A stretch of 64,000 nucleotides of DNA from Streptosporangium roseum DSM 43021 (GCF_000024865.1 NC_013595.1:3410001-3474000), one strand, 5' to 3'. Positions 1-9,110 are shown, counted from the first letter of the stretch. The notes: generated from the letters alone by a model not told the origin. Numbers and translations are program-made.

Positions 1-461
1 TCACCTCGGCGGGAGTGGCCAGCGGCATTGATGTGGCGCTGCACCTGCTCAGCGTGCGCCACGGCCCGCGCGCCGCAGGGCAGGTGGCCCGCACCATGGT
101 GGTCCACGCCCACCGCGACGGCGCGGCCCGGCAGATCAGCATGATGTTCCGGCACCGTTCGCATGTCGACGAGACCGTGCACCGCGTCCAGGATCTGATC
201 GACACACGGTTCACCGAACGCCTCCCGCTCAGCCTGCTCGCCCGGACGGCAAGTTGCAGCGAGCGGACCGTGACCCGGCTGTTCCGCGACGCGACCGGCA
301 TGACGCCACTGGCATACCAGACTGTGCTACGGCTGGAGCGGGCCGAGCATCTCATCACCCAAGGGGCCACGACCGAGACGGCGGCACGCGACGTCGGCTA
401 CGAGGACGCCCGCATGCTACGCCGCCTGCGCGCCCGCACCGGGGCGCGGGCGACCAGGTGA
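1..461 (+). CDS. GlxA-type AraC-family regulator, C-terminal part
   Basis: The reading frame is open from the first bases of the window, so the gene starts upstream. The visible part begins with the end of a DJ-1/PfpI-like domain (TSAGVASGIDVALHLL, typical of GlxA regulators) and continues into two helix-turn-helix motifs of the AraC type (LSLLARTASCSERTVTRLF, then AARDVGYEDARMLRRL). Such proteins activate or repress neighbouring genes; the target is not visible. The C-terminus is odd: family members usually continue after the second helix with a phenylalanine and a G-x-S/T-P-x-x-Y-R stretch, whereas this one ends about 13 residues after VGYEDA with RARTGARATR. It may be a naturally short or slightly frameshifted end. 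The internal GTG at 15 is not the true start. Confidence 0.85.
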   Translation, partial: TSAGVASGIDVALHLLSVRHGPRAAGQVARTMVVHAHRDGAARQISMMFRHRSHVDETVHRVQDLIDTRFTERLPLSLLARTASCSERTVTRLFRDATGMTPLAYQTVLRLERAEHLITQGATTETAARDVGYEDARMLRRLRARTGARATR

Positions 462-607
462 CTGGGTGGTTGCGGCGCTACGGCTGCCGCGGCAAAACGC
501 GGCGGTTCCGAGATGCCAGGAAAGTGGCCACCGGTGGATATCAACGAGCAGGTGCGCGATAGGGGTCGGGACGTGTCGGCCTGAGCTTGCCGGGACATCG
601 TAGGGTG

Positions 608-622
608 TCGCCCTCAGGGCGA
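608..622. promoter_or_regulatory. 15-bp perfect palindrome just before the RDD gene
   Basis: TCGCCCT-C-AGGGCGA, 7-bp arms around one base, lies directly next to the ribosome binding site (GAAAGGA) of the RDD gene. The one-base centre is too small for an RNA loop, so a protein-binding site is more likely than a terminator. Chance occurrence in high-GC DNA cannot be excluded. Confidence 0.3.
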
Positions 623-632
623 AAGGATCATT

Positions 633-1676
633 GTGCCGCAACTCTCTCGATTATCGCGGTCAGCGCTGTCGGCGTGGGTGGTGGCTGCGGCCGTCGCCGC
701 CTTCCCGACCTGGGGGCTGTGGTGCGAGCGACTCGATCGTGAGGAGTTCACCCGGACCCATGGGGGGTCCGACCAGATCTACGGGGCCGTGCTCCTGTAC
801 AGCCATGGATCGACGCTGTCGCCGTTTGCCCCGCTGCGCATTGATCTCGAAGCGGTCATGAAGATCATGGAGGACTGGGCGGTTCCGGCTTTCGTGGTTC
901 TCCTCGGCCTCCTCGCGTGTCTCGGCCGCAGGGATCCCGGGGTGACAGGCCGGCGGGTGGCGGGACTCCTCGTCCTGATCGCGGTCCTCGAACTTCTCGC
1001 CTGGTGGTACAGCGGGCGAGGAATCTACGGCGAGACGGTCCCGCTGTCCGGCGCCGGCGGGTTCGGCACGGTGGCCGGTGGCTGGGGGATCACCCAGCTG
1101 TGTCTCCTGGCGGCCGCGGCGCTGGTGTTCGCCGCGTCGCGTGTGGTGCGGCCCGTCATCGGGGAGGAGCCGGGCGCGTCACGGGCCGGGACGGTGTGGC
1201 GGCGACCGGCGGCGGCCCTGGTCGACTATCTGATCGCCGTTGCCGCTCTGGGTGTCGTCGTGGGACCGCTCTGGTCCTTGATCGGCCTCGGCTCCGGGTT
1301 CCGGATGGGGTTCGGGCTCCTGGGGCAGGTCGACCTGTTGCAGGTCGGTACGGACCTCGAGGAGCTGGTCATCTTGTCCGGGCTGTTCCTTTACTTCTGG
1401 GTGCAGCACGCTCTGTGGGGGCGGACGCTCGGCAAGCGGCTGCTGGGTGTCCGGGTCATCGCCGCGCGGACGGGCGGACGGCTGGGCGCGGGCAGGACCG
1501 CGCTCCGCACGCTGATTTTCCCCCTCCTCGCCTTCGTCCCCGGCATCGGGCTGCCGTGCCTCCTCGCGGACGGGCTGTGGATGCTCCTCGATCCCGAAGG
1601 CCGGGTTCTCCGTGACCGTTGGCTGGGCGCCACGGTGGTACGCGACCGGGTACGGGACGCTCGGCCGCAGACGTGA
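633..1676 (+). CDS. RDD family integral membrane protein
   Basis: A 347-residue membrane protein. The N-terminal half has several hydrophobic segments (about residues 10-30, 80-100, 108-125 and 150-170) that are not assignable to a family. The C-terminal half (about residues 190-340) is an RDD domain: the conserved Arg in WRRPAAALVDYLIAV, then GRTLGKRLLGVRVI, and the late Asp-rich end (DRWLGATVV). RDD proteins are multi-spanning membrane proteins; some have been linked to transport, most are uncharacterised. The GTG start is chosen because GAAAGGA lies 5 bases upstream. It stands alone on this strand before trmO. Function beyond membrane location is unknown. Confidence 0.85.
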   Translation: MPQLSRLSRSALSAWVVAAAVAAFPTWGLWCERLDREEFTRTHGGSDQIYGAVLLYSHGSTLSPFAPLRIDLEAVMKIMEDWAVPAFVVLLGLLACLGRRDPGVTGRRVAGLLVLIAVLELLAWWYSGRGIYGETVPLSGAGGFGTVAGGWGITQLCLLAAAALVFAASRVVRPVIGEEPGASRAGTVWRRPAAALVDYLIAVAALGVVVGPLWSLIGLGSGFRMGFGLLGQVDLLQVGTDLEELVILSGLFLYFWVQHALWGRTLGKRLLGVRVIAARTGGRLGAGRTALRTLIFPLLAFVPGIGLPCLLADGLWMLLDPEGRVLRDRWLGATVVRDRVRDARPQT

Positions 1677-1829
1677 CCGGCCACCATCGGCATGATCTTG
1701 CCAACGCGGGTGCCGACCACAGGTCCACGGTCCTGGACGACCATGGATTGAGGAGCCCCGTAGACCCTGCTCCACCTGGCTGCCATCCTCATCCGGGCAC
1801 GACGCTGACCGATGCGATAGAACCTTGCC

Positions 1830-2297
1830 ATGCCAAGCTTCGAGGTCACACCGATAGGTACAGTCCGGAACAACCGAACGGACGTCCAGCACACGGACAA
1901 CTGGGGTGCCGTCCGCAGCACGATCACCATCGACGAGCGCTTCGGCGAGGCGTGCCTCCAGGGTCTGGAGGGCTTCTCCCACGTGGAGGTCCTCTTCATC
2001 TTCGACCAGTTCCCGGAACACGACGACTACCGCGAACCCCGCCCCTACCGCGGCCGCTCCGACCTCCCGCCCGTTGGTGTCTTCGCCGGCCGCGGCCCCC
2101 GCAGACCGAACCGCATCGGGGTAACGTGCTGCGCCATCGAATCCGTCCACCGCCGCGAACTGACGGTGGTGGGCCTCGACGCGGTCTCCGGCACCCCGGT
2201 CATTGACCTGAAGCCGACGATGGCGGAGTTCCGCGCGGTGAACATCAAGCAGCCGGAATGGGTCAGCCGCCTGATGTCGGAGTACTTCCAGCCGTAA
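1830..2297 (+). CDS. trmO: tRNA (t6A37)-methyltransferase TrmO / TsaA family
   Basis: 155 residues matching the single-domain TrmO (UPF0066, TsaA/YaeB) family, whose E. coli member uses S-adenosylmethionine to N6-methylate threonylcarbamoyladenosine 37 in tRNA-Thr. Seen here: the N-terminal PIGTVRNN strand, GFSHVEVLFIF, the signature GRGPRRPNRIGVTCCAIE around residues 88-105, and VSGTPVIDLKP. E. coli TrmO has an extra C-terminal domain; this protein ends after the beta-barrel core, as in many archaeal and actinobacterial members, so its target may differ. The Shine-Dalgarno sequence is weak. It appears monocistronic. Confidence 0.87.
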   Translation: MPSFEVTPIGTVRNNRTDVQHTDNWGAVRSTITIDERFGEACLQGLEGFSHVEVLFIFDQFPEHDDYREPRPYRGRSDLPPVGVFAGRGPRRPNRIGVTCCAIESVHRRELTVVGLDAVSGTPVIDLKPTMAEFRAVNIKQPEWVSRLMSEYFQP

Positions 2298-2418
2298 ACG
2301 GCCCCCGCCAACCTGCCTGCCCTCACCGCCTCACCCTGTGACAGGTCACGAATGCGGCTGGAGTACTGATCGGACAGGCATGTCCGATCAACCGACCACC
2401 CGACCTAAGAGACCCGCC

Positions 2419-2781
2419 CTAGACGATGTAGACGGGGGCGAGGTCGACGAATATGCGGTAGTCGGTGATCAGGCCGTCGTCGCGGGTGCGCCAGATCGAT
2501 ACGGCAACGACGCTGACATCCTTGCCGTCGAGCCGCCGGTAGGTCACCTCGGTCTCGGCGATGATGTCGGCGTCCACCTGCCAGTTCCTGACGATCCGGT
2601 GCCGCAGGCCGCCGATGGTGGAGAAGAACGCCCGCAACCCGGCGGCGATGGCCTCACGTCCCGTCATCGGCTCGGCGTTGCCGAACACCAGCGTGGCGTC
2701 ATCGGCCAGCAACCGTACGAACTCGCCGGGGTCGAACGAGTCGACTGACTGGAAAACGCGTCGCACCGCATCGTCGGTCAT
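2419..2781 (-). CDS. SnoaL-like / NTF2-fold protein
   Basis: 120 residues with the cone-shaped NTF2-like fold pattern: an N-terminal helix (VRRVFQSVDSFDPGEFVRLL), then ADDATLVFGNAEPMTGREAIAAGLRAFF and alternating strands ending in WRTRDDGLITDYRIFVDLAPVY. Family members are small enzymes (cyclases, isomerases, hydrolases) or ligand-binding proteins, and sequence alone does not give the substrate. ATG is supported by GAGGAAGG at good spacing. The gene is convergent with trmO and has no evident operon partner. Confidence 0.8.
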   Translation of the reverse strand: MTDDAVRRVFQSVDSFDPGEFVRLLADDATLVFGNAEPMTGREAIAAGLRAFFSTIGGLRHRIVRNWQVDADIIAETEVTYRRLDGKDVSVVAVSIWRTRDDGLITDYRIFVDLAPVYIV

Positions 2782-3015
2782 GCCGATCCTTCCTCACACG
2801 GTCGGGATCACTGGTGGGGACGATACGGGGCGGAGGGCGACGCGCAACTATCGCCAAGGTGGGTATCCCATCGCCGCAAGGCGCCGGGAGGGTTGATCTC
2901 CGACGGATGTCGTGCCCGGCTCCTCATGGTGGTCGTGAGGACTGATCCTTTGGGCGAGACGGTCCTTCCCGGAGGGCTTGGATCCTCCGGATGCAGGGCC
3001 CAACGAGGAGCCGGC

Positions 3016-3702
3016 CTATGGGGTGTTGCCGGTGACGGTGCACACCCCGTACGGGCCTTTCGCGACGTCCTCCCACATGACTTCGTCGTCGACCGTGATG
3101 CGGCACGTCACCGACCCTTTGGCGCCTGCGTTCTGCGCCCACAGGTACAGGTAGGGGGTGTCGCCGACTTTGATCTCTTTGCTGTACGGCAGGGGCACGC
3201 CCTGCTCTTGCTTGATGCCGTACTTCACGCTGTAGGTGATGTTGCCTGCGCTGGTGGCCCCGTCGCTGCCGATGGCTTCGAGCAGCACCGTGTGCGCACC
3301 CGACGTGTTCTCCTGCTCATCCTGCGCGGCGGGCGGGCTGCTGGGGCTGAGCTGCGTGCGCCCCGTGCCGGGCCCGGGGTCGTCGAGGGCGGTGAACCCG
3401 GCGCCGACGATGCCGCTGACGACGAGCATCCAGTAGAGGATCCACAGGCCGGTGAGGATCCAGCCGAGGATGACGCCGGCCAATGCCATGCTGTGGCCGT
3501 CGGTGCGATCCCTCCTGATCTGGCCGAGGGCCACGTGTCCGAACACCACGGCCAGGATCGATGTGAATCCGCAGGTGATGAACCCGGTAAGGCCGAGCAC
3601 GAGGCTGGCGACGGCGAGCCCGTTGGTTTTCGGCGGCGGGGTCGCGTACCCGTAGCCGTATCCGGGTGGGGGCTGCCGGCCGTAGCCAGGGGGGTAGCTC
3701 AC
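3016..3702 (-). CDS. DUF4190 membrane protein with MmpS-like extracytoplasmic domain
   Basis: 228 residues. The N-terminus is Pro/Gly/Tyr-rich (PPGYGRQPPPGYGYGYATPP), followed by a DUF4190 pair of membrane helices (about 28-55 and 68-100) with the typical GHVALGQIRR loop between them. After a low-complexity linker, residues about 140-228 form a domain resembling MmpS/transport-accessory proteins: ITYSVKYG, a run of beta strands, and VTCRITVDDEVMWEDVAKGPYGVCTV, with two cysteines that could form a disulphide outside the membrane. Its job is unknown; such proteins are common in actinomycetes and are probably cell-envelope components. No operon partner is evident. Confidence 0.82.
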   Translation of the reverse strand: MSYPPGYGRQPPPGYGYGYATPPPKTNGLAVASLVLGLTGFITCGFTSILAVVFGHVALGQIRRDRTDGHSMALAGVILGWILTGLWILYWMLVVSGIVGAGFTALDDPGPGTGRTQLSPSSPPAAQDEQENTSGAHTVLLEAIGSDGATSAGNITYSVKYGIKQEQGVPLPYSKEIKVGDTPYLYLWAQNAGAKGSVTCRITVDDEVMWEDVAKGPYGVCTVTGNTP

Positions 3703-3740
3703 GGGTTCTCCATATTTCGGGGGTACGTGTGGGACGCCTG

Positions 3741-3953
3741 TTACCTGTGAACGGTTGTCGCCTGGCCGAAGGAACGCGGGAACGGGGTATTGATGCCGGG
3801 CCCCTCCCCGGACAGGCCGACTTCGCGCATCTTGCTGACCAAGCGGTCTGGATCACTGCCCCGGCGTGTACCAGGAACCGACTGATCGAAGCAGGTGACC
3901 TGTTCACCGTCGATCGCGTAGACGCAATAGTCCGAGGCGTGGATGTACTCCAT
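3741..3953 (-). CDS. small hypothetical protein
   Basis: A 70-residue frame beginning MEYIHASDYCVYAIDGEQVT, with AGGA 8 bases before the ATG. An upstream TTG at 4022 would add 23 residues but lacks a ribosome binding site. The N-terminal third reads like real protein (aromatic and acidic residues, two cysteines), the rest is Gly/Pro/Arg-rich. No family recognised. It lies upstream of, and on the same strand as, the DUF4190 gene. Confidence 0.35.
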   Translation of the reverse strand: MEYIHASDYCVYAIDGEQVTCFDQSVPGTRRGSDPDRLVSKMREVGLSGEGPGINTPFPRSFGQATTVHR

Positions 3954-4022
3954 CGTTCGTTCCTGGCGATTTTCAAAGGTCACCTCTTCGATCCCGCTGC
4001 TGTCCGCGCCGCGACGCGTCAA

Positions 4023-4483
4023 CGCCCCGCGAGGGCTGAGGGATCGGGCGAAGGCGACGCAGGAGACGTCATGGAACGGGCCGTGCTTCGCGAGCCGGCA
4101 CGAATTCTTCGTGCGAGTCCGTCACCGTAGCTCCCTTGATCAGTTACGTACGATGACGGCAGCCGTCACCGACAGGGACAGCGTTGCCCGCAGCGTCTCG
4201 GAAGACGTAGGCGTGAGTTGACCGACCGGGTGACGACGACCACGGACCCGGCCGGACGACCGGAGACCGTAATCGCAGGTCAGGCATCCCGTGGCCGCTT
4301 GTGGCAAGCGGTCGTGGGACGTGATGGCGTCATCAGGGCGTCAACGCTCCGCACCGCCGCATGGCGCGGCCCGCCCGCCCGCGCCGGACGGACATCGGGA
4401 CCGGGCATGCGGCCTGGAGGCCGGTCTCGAGCACAGCCTGAACGACCTTGGGCCACGGAGTGCCCGCACCCGGTCATGGCGCC
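4023..4483. other. intergenic stretch without a convincing gene
   Basis: No frame here has both a plausible start and believable protein. On the minus strand a GTG at 4125 with AAGGGAG upstream opens an 18-codon frame (to 4069), which is too short to support. Base composition is a little lower in G+C than the flanks. Confidence 0.4.
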
Positions 4484-4669
4484 TCATCGGTCATGGCCGC
4501 GGGTGCCGTCCTTTCCGATCATCTTCCAGATGACCACCATGCCCAGCGCGAGGACGAGCAGGGCGATGACCACGATGACCCCCTTGATCAGGAAGTCGGA
4601 CATCAGGTGGTCAAGGAGCTCGGAGCCTTCGCCCCCGGCCGGCAGCGCGTGGAACGGGCCGCCGGTCAT
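4484..4669 (-). CDS. small single-pass membrane protein
   Basis: 61 residues with one clear membrane helix (about residues 27-50, IKGVIVVIALLVLALGMVVIW) and a basic C-terminal tail (KMIGKDGTRGHDR), so the predicted topology is N-out/C-in. The first ATG has no good ribosome binding site; the ATG at 4603, giving 39 residues, is an alternative. No family recognised, and the hydrophobic run could be a chance product of the frame. Role unknown. Confidence 0.4.
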   Translation of the reverse strand: MTGGPFHALPAGGEGSELLDHLMSDFLIKGVIVVIALLVLALGMVVIWKMIGKDGTRGHDR

Positions 4670-4711
4670 CGGTCACCGTTGAGGTCCCTTGTCAGGCGGA
4701 TTCTCGTCCGC

Positions 4712-4882
4712 ATGAGGGACATGGGGACGCTCCGGCCCGGCCTGCACATCGACACCGAGACCGAGCGGCTGAGCTCACTGCTGGACGGACTCAGCCTCAA
4801 CACGGTGTTACACCCGGACATGCTCAGCGGGCAACGCTGCGTCGAGGTCCTTCAGGCACACCTCGACGAGCTGGCCGGCTGA
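4712..4882 (+). pseudogene. remnant of a TetR-family regulator (C-terminal ligand domain)
   Basis: The frame ending at 4882 reads LHIDTETERLSSLLDGLSLN, then TVLHPDMLSGQRCVEVLQAHLDEL. This is the usual end of TetR regulators: an E-x-E-R-L-x-x-L-x-D-G-L helix, a short P-x-x-L/M link and a final amphipathic helix. The DNA-binding domain is absent: upstream in this frame the sequence is not protein-like. I interpret it as a decayed TetR gene whose N-terminal two thirds have been deleted or scrambled. Confidence 0.55.
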
Positions 4883-5282
4883 TCGAACCGCCCCGCGCTC
4901 GCCGGCAGGCCGGTGCCATGGCCTGCATGCACAGGCGGGAGCGGGTAGGGGGTCATCCGGTCCGGGACTTCAGCGAGTTCGTGAAGAGCGCCGTGGCAGC
5001 CGGAGCGTGGCAGGGCTGACCACGCGGCGGCTCCGCCGCCGCTGCCGGCCGGCGATGAGGGCTCGCGCGAACCGGCAGGGGATCATTGCCGAGCCGGGGC
5101 CGCGGGGCCGGGGCCGGGGCCGAGCGGTGGAGCCGCTGAGGCCGCTGGGGCCGCTGGAGCGGCTCGACGATCCGGCTGTCCGGCATCCACGGCCCCGGCG
5201 TTCACGGCCGTCCCGAACCTCTTGTCGCGCAGGGCGTCGGGCCGGTTCGGAAAGCTGTTTCCCGGCCATTGACGCACCCGTA

Positions 5283-5468
5283 GCACATATGTAACATTTG
5301 GCCGACACTACGCAAAAATATTGCAAACTGATGTTAATTTTCTCGCTCTTCCTCGCAACTCTTCAGGGATGCATTGCATCCGTGCACCTGCCCCCATACG
5401 TGTGCGGTGAAGGCGCATGCCTTCACCGCGCCGATCCTGTCGTGCCTGACGAGAGGTAGAAGACGCGA
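5283..5468 (+). promoter_or_regulatory. AT-rich control region of the secreted glucanase gene
   Basis: After GC-rich sequence without genes (4883-5280), base composition drops sharply at about 5283-5360. Two dyads are present: GCAA-AAATA-TTGC (about 5314-5326) and the perfect GGATGC-ATT-GCATCC at 5367-5381. The second lies about 90 bases before the start codon and is a good operator candidate. Exact -10/-35 boxes are not clear. The first codon follows a GAGAGG element about 12 bases upstream. Confidence 0.45.
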
Positions 5469-8400
5469 ATGAGAAAGCTGCATCGGCCGTTACGGCTGGT
5501 GGCGACCATGGTCGCCACCGGCCTGCTCGCCGTGGGGCCGGTCGTCCCGGCCTCCGCCGCGGGCGGACCCAACCTGTCGCCGGGGAAGGCGACCCAGGTC
5601 AGCAGTTCCATGGCCGGACACGCGGTGTCGGCCCTCAACGACAGCGACCAGGCCACCTACTGGGAGAGCGCCAACAACAGCTTCCCGCAGTGGGCGCGGA
5701 TCGACCTGGGCGCCGCCACGAGCGTCGACCAGATCGTCCTGAAAGTGCCCGCGCCGGCCGTCTGGCAGACCCGCACCCAGACGCTTTCGGTCCAGGGCAG
5801 CGCCGACGGCTTCAGCTACAGCACGGTCGTGGCCTCGGCGGACTACACCTTCAACCCGGCGACCGGCAACACGGTCAAGATCGACTTCGGCGCCGCGACC
5901 CACCGGTACTGGCGCGTGAACATCACCGCCAACACCGGCTGGCCCGCCGCGCAGATCTCCGAGTTCGAGATCTACGGCGCCGCCGGCGGTGGCGACACCG
6001 AGAAGCCGTCGGCCCCCGGCAACCTCGCCTTCACCCAGCCGGCCACCGGCCAGATCAGGCTGACCTGGACCGCCTCGACGGACAACGTGGGCGTCACAGG
6101 GTACGACGTCTACGCCGACAACCAGCTACGGGGCAGCGTCGGCAACGTGCTGACCTACACCGACAGCCAGCCGGCGTCGGCGACCGTGACATACTTCGTG
6201 CGGGCCAAGGACGCGGCGGGCAACCAGTCGGCCGGCAGCAACTCCGTGACCCGCACCGGCACCGGCGACCCCGGTTCGAACCTGGCGATCGGCAAGGAGA
6301 TCGTCGAGTCCGGCCACGTGCACACGTTCGTCGCCGCCAACGCGAACGACAACAGCCTGGCCACCTACTGGGAGGCCAACTCCGGCGCGTACCCGAACAC
6401 GCTGACCGTCAAGCTCGGCGCCAACGCCCGCGTCAGCTCGGTCGTGGTGAAACTCAACCCCGACCCCTCCTGGGGCACCCGTACGCAGAACATCCAGGTC
6501 CTGGGCCGTGAGCAGGGCGCCACGGCCTACCAGAGCCTGGTGCCGGCGGCGGGCTACACCTTCAACCCGGCCTCCGGCGGCAATTCGGTGAGGATCGACC
6601 TGTCGGCGACCGTTGCCGACGTCCAGCTGAAGTTCACCGCCAACAGCGGCGCGCCGGGCGGACAGGTCGCCGAGTTCCAGGTCATCGGCGTCCCGGCGCC
6701 GAACCCCGACCTCACGGTCACGAACCTCTCGTGGACCCCTGCCTCCCCGATCGAGACCAGCGCGATCACGCTGTCGGCCACGGTCAAGAACGCGGGCACC
6801 GCCGCCTCCGGCGCGGACAGCGTCAACCTCAACCTCGGCGGCACGCTGGTCGGCACCGTCGCGATCCCCGCCCTGCCCGTCAACGGCACCGCCACGGTGA
6901 CCCACAACATCGGCACCCGCCCCGCGGGCACCTACCCGGTCAGCGCCAGGGTGGACGCGGACAACACGGTCTTCGAGCAGAACGAGGACAACAACACCCT
7001 CACCGCGACGTCGCCCCTGGTGGTCGCGGAGGCTCCCGGCCCCGACCTGCAGGTCCTGAGCATCAGCTCCAACCCGCCGAATCCGGCCGTCGGAGCGGCG
7101 GTCACGTTCAGCGTGGCGGTGAAGAACCGCGGGACCGCCGCATCGGGCGCGAGCACGGTCACCCGCCTGGTGGTGGGCGGCACCACGCTCAACACCGCCA
7201 CCCCGTCGATCGCCGCGGGCGCGACGGCCAACGTGGCCGTCAGCGGCAGCTGGACCGCCACCAGCGGCGGCGCCACCATCACCGCCACCGCCGATGCGAC
7301 CAACGTCGTCACCGAGACCAACGAGACCAACAACGCGTTCTTGCAGGCGATCGTGGTCGGGCGCGGGGCGGCGGTTCCGTGGGTCGAGTACGAGGCCGAG
7401 GCTGCCCGCTACCAGGGCACCCTGCTGGAGGCCGACCCGCTGCGCACCTTCGGGCACACCAACTTCGCCACCGAGTCCTCGGGCCGGAAGTCGGTGCGGC
7501 TGAACAGCACGGGGCAGTTCGTCGAGTTCACCTCGACCAACCCCTCCAACTCGATCGTGGTGCGCAACTCCATCCCCGACGCGCCGAGCGGCGGCGGCAT
7601 CGAGGCCACCATCAGCCTGTACATCAACGACGCCTTCGCCCGGAAACTGACCCTCTCGTCGCGCCACAGCTGGCTGTACGGCAACGCCGACGGCCCCGAG
7701 GCGCTGACGAACACCCCCCAGGCCGACGCCCGGCGTCTGTTCGACGAGTCGCACGCGCTGCTCACGCAGTCCTACCCGACAGGCACCAAATTCCGGCTGC
7801 AGCGGGACGCGACCGATACGGCCTCGTTCTACATCATCGACCTGATCGACCTGGAGCAGGTGGCGGCACCGGCGAGCCAGCCGGCCGGGTGCACCTCGAT
7901 CACGACCTACGGCGCGGTGCCCGACGACGGGATCGACGACACGGCCGCCATCCAACGGGCGGTGACGGACGACCAGAACGGTGTCATCGGCTGTGTCTGG
8001 ATCCCCGCGGGACAGTGGCGGCAGGAGAAGAAGATCCTCACCGACGACCCGCTGAACCGGGGGCAGTACAACCAGGTGGGCATCAGCGACGTCACGATCC
8101 GCGGAGCGGGGATGTGGCACTCCCAGCTGTACACCCTGACCGAGCCGCATCTGGCGGTGGGCGGCATCAACCATCCGCACGAGGGCAACTTCGGCTTCGA
8201 CATCGACGACAACACCCAGATCTCCGATATCGCGATCTTCGGCTCGGGTCGCATCCGTGGCGGCGACGGCAACGCCGAAGGCGGGGTGGGCCTGAACGGG
8301 CGGTTCGGGGAGAACACCAAGATCACCAATGTGTGGATCGAGCACGCCAACGTGGGCGTCTGGGTCGGTCGTGACTACGACAACATCCCCGCGCTGTGGG

Positions 8401-9110
8401 GGCCGGGTGACGGCCTGGAGTTCAGCGGCATGCGCATCCGCAACACCTACGCCGACGGCATCAACTTCACCAACGGCACGCGGAACTCGCGGGTGTTCAA
8501 CTCCTCGTTCCGCACCACCGGCGACGACTCCCTGGCGGTCTGGGCCAACCGGTACGTCAAGGACCCGGCGGTGGACATCGCGCACGACAACCACTTCGTC
8601 AACAACACCATCCAGCTGCCCTGGCGGGCGACCGGCATCGCGATCTACGGCGGCTACGGCAACACGATCGAGAACAACCTCGTCTACGACACCATGAACT
8701 ACCCGGGCATCATGCTGGCGACCGACCACGACCCCCTGCCCTTCTCGGGACGGACCCTGATAGCCAACAACGCGATCCACCGTGGCGGTGGCGTCTTCTG
8801 GAACGAGGACCAGGAGTTCGGAGCCATCACGCTCTTCGCGGCGAGCCGGGATATCACCGGTGTCACGATCCGGGACACCGACATCCATGACTCGACCTAC
8901 GACGGCATCCAGTTCAAGACGGGCGGCGGCACCATGCCGGATGTCGTGATCACCAATGTCCGGATCGACAAGTCCAACAACGGTGCCGGCATTCTGGCCA
9001 TGAGCGGCGCTCGTGGTAGCGCGACGCTGACAAACGTGACCATAACCAACTCGGCCACCGGTGACATCGTGAAACAACCGGGGTCGAGCTTCGTGATCAC
9101 GGGCGGTTAG
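5469..9110 (+). CDS. secreted multidomain GH87-type alpha-1,3-glucanase (mutanase), probable
   Basis: 1,213 residues. Order: signal peptide (1-30, cleaved after ASA); discoidin-like carbohydrate-binding domain (about 33-172); fibronectin type III (178-264); second discoidin-like domain (268-410); two CARDB domains (412-520, 524-625); a beta-sandwich beginning EYEAEAARYQGT (635-800); and a right-handed beta-helix catalytic region (803-1213) starting CTSITTYGAVPDDGIDDTAA. Asp996 (YADGINF) and Asp1019/Asp1020 (TTGDDSLAVW) have the D...DD arrangement I recall for GH87 catalytic acids. GH87 enzymes cut alpha-1,3-glucan or mixed alpha-glucans of fungal walls and biofilms, so a role in degrading fungal wall material is inferred. 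A different beta-helix hydrolase specificity remains possible. Confidence 0.8.
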   Translation: MRKLHRPLRLVATMVATGLLAVGPVVPASAAGGPNLSPGKATQVSSSMAGHAVSALNDSDQATYWESANNSFPQWARIDLGAATSVDQIVLKVPAPAVWQTRTQTLSVQGSADGFSYSTVVASADYTFNPATGNTVKIDFGAATHRYWRVNITANTGWPAAQISEFEIYGAAGGGDTEKPSAPGNLAFTQPATGQIRLTWTASTDNVGVTGYDVYADNQLRGSVGNVLTYTDSQPASATVTYFVRAKDAAGNQSAGSNSVTRTGTGDPGSNLAIGKEIVESGHVHTFVAANANDNSLATYWEANSGAYPNTLTVKLGANARVSSVVVKLNPDPSWGTRTQNIQVLGREQGATAYQSLVPAAGYTFNPASGGNSVRIDLSATVADVQLKFTANSGAPGGQVAEFQVIGVPAPNPDLTVTNLSWTPASPIETSAITLSATVKNAGTAASGADSVNLNLGGTLVGTVAIPALPVNGTATVTHNIGTRPAGTYPVSARVDADNTVFEQNEDNNTLTATSPLVVAEAPGPDLQVLSISSNPPNPAVGAAVTFSVAVKNRGTAASGASTVTRLVVGGTTLNTATPSIAAGATANVAVSGSWTATSGGATITATADATNVVTETNETNNAFLQAIVVGRGAAVPWVEYEAEAARYQGTLLEADPLRTFGHTNFATESSGRKSVRLNSTGQFVEFTSTNPSNSIVVRNSIPDAPSGGGIEATISLYINDAFARKLTLSSRHSWLYGNADGPEALTNTPQADARRLFDESHALLTQSYPTGTKFRLQRDATDTASFYIIDLIDLEQVAAPASQPAGCTSITTYGAVPDDGIDDTAAIQRAVTDDQNGVIGCVWIPAGQWRQEKKILTDDPLNRGQYNQVGISDVTIRGAGMWHSQLYTLTEPHLAVGGINHPHEGNFGFDIDDNTQISDIAIFGSGRIRGGDGNAEGGVGLNGRFGENTKITNVWIEHANVGVWVGRDYDNIPALWGPGDGLEFSGMRIRNTYADGINFTNGTRNSRVFNSSFRTTGDDSLAVWANRYVKDPAVDIAHDNHFVNNTIQLPWRATGIAIYGGYGNTIENNLVYDTMNYPGIMLATDHDPLPFSGRTLIANNAIHRGGGVFWNEDQEFGAITLFAASRDITGVTIRDTDIHDSTYDGIQFKTGGGTMPDVVITNVRIDKSNNGAGILAMSGARGSATLTNVTITNSATGDIVKQPGSSFVITGG

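Noticed and set aside
4069..4125. 18-codon minus-strand frame with a good ribosome binding site
   Set aside because: Too short to support, with no recognised peptide family; chance is likely.
4970..5326. Minus-strand frame of 118 codons upstream of the glucanase
   Set aside because: Arg/Ser/Pro-rich low-complexity translation with no ribosome binding site; it runs into the AT-rich control region.
6126..9077. 983-codon open frame on the minus strand opposite the glucanase gene
   Set aside because: It is a GC-bias shadow: Val/Gly/Asp/Arg-rich, with no domain, while the plus strand has a full signal peptide and recognisable domains.
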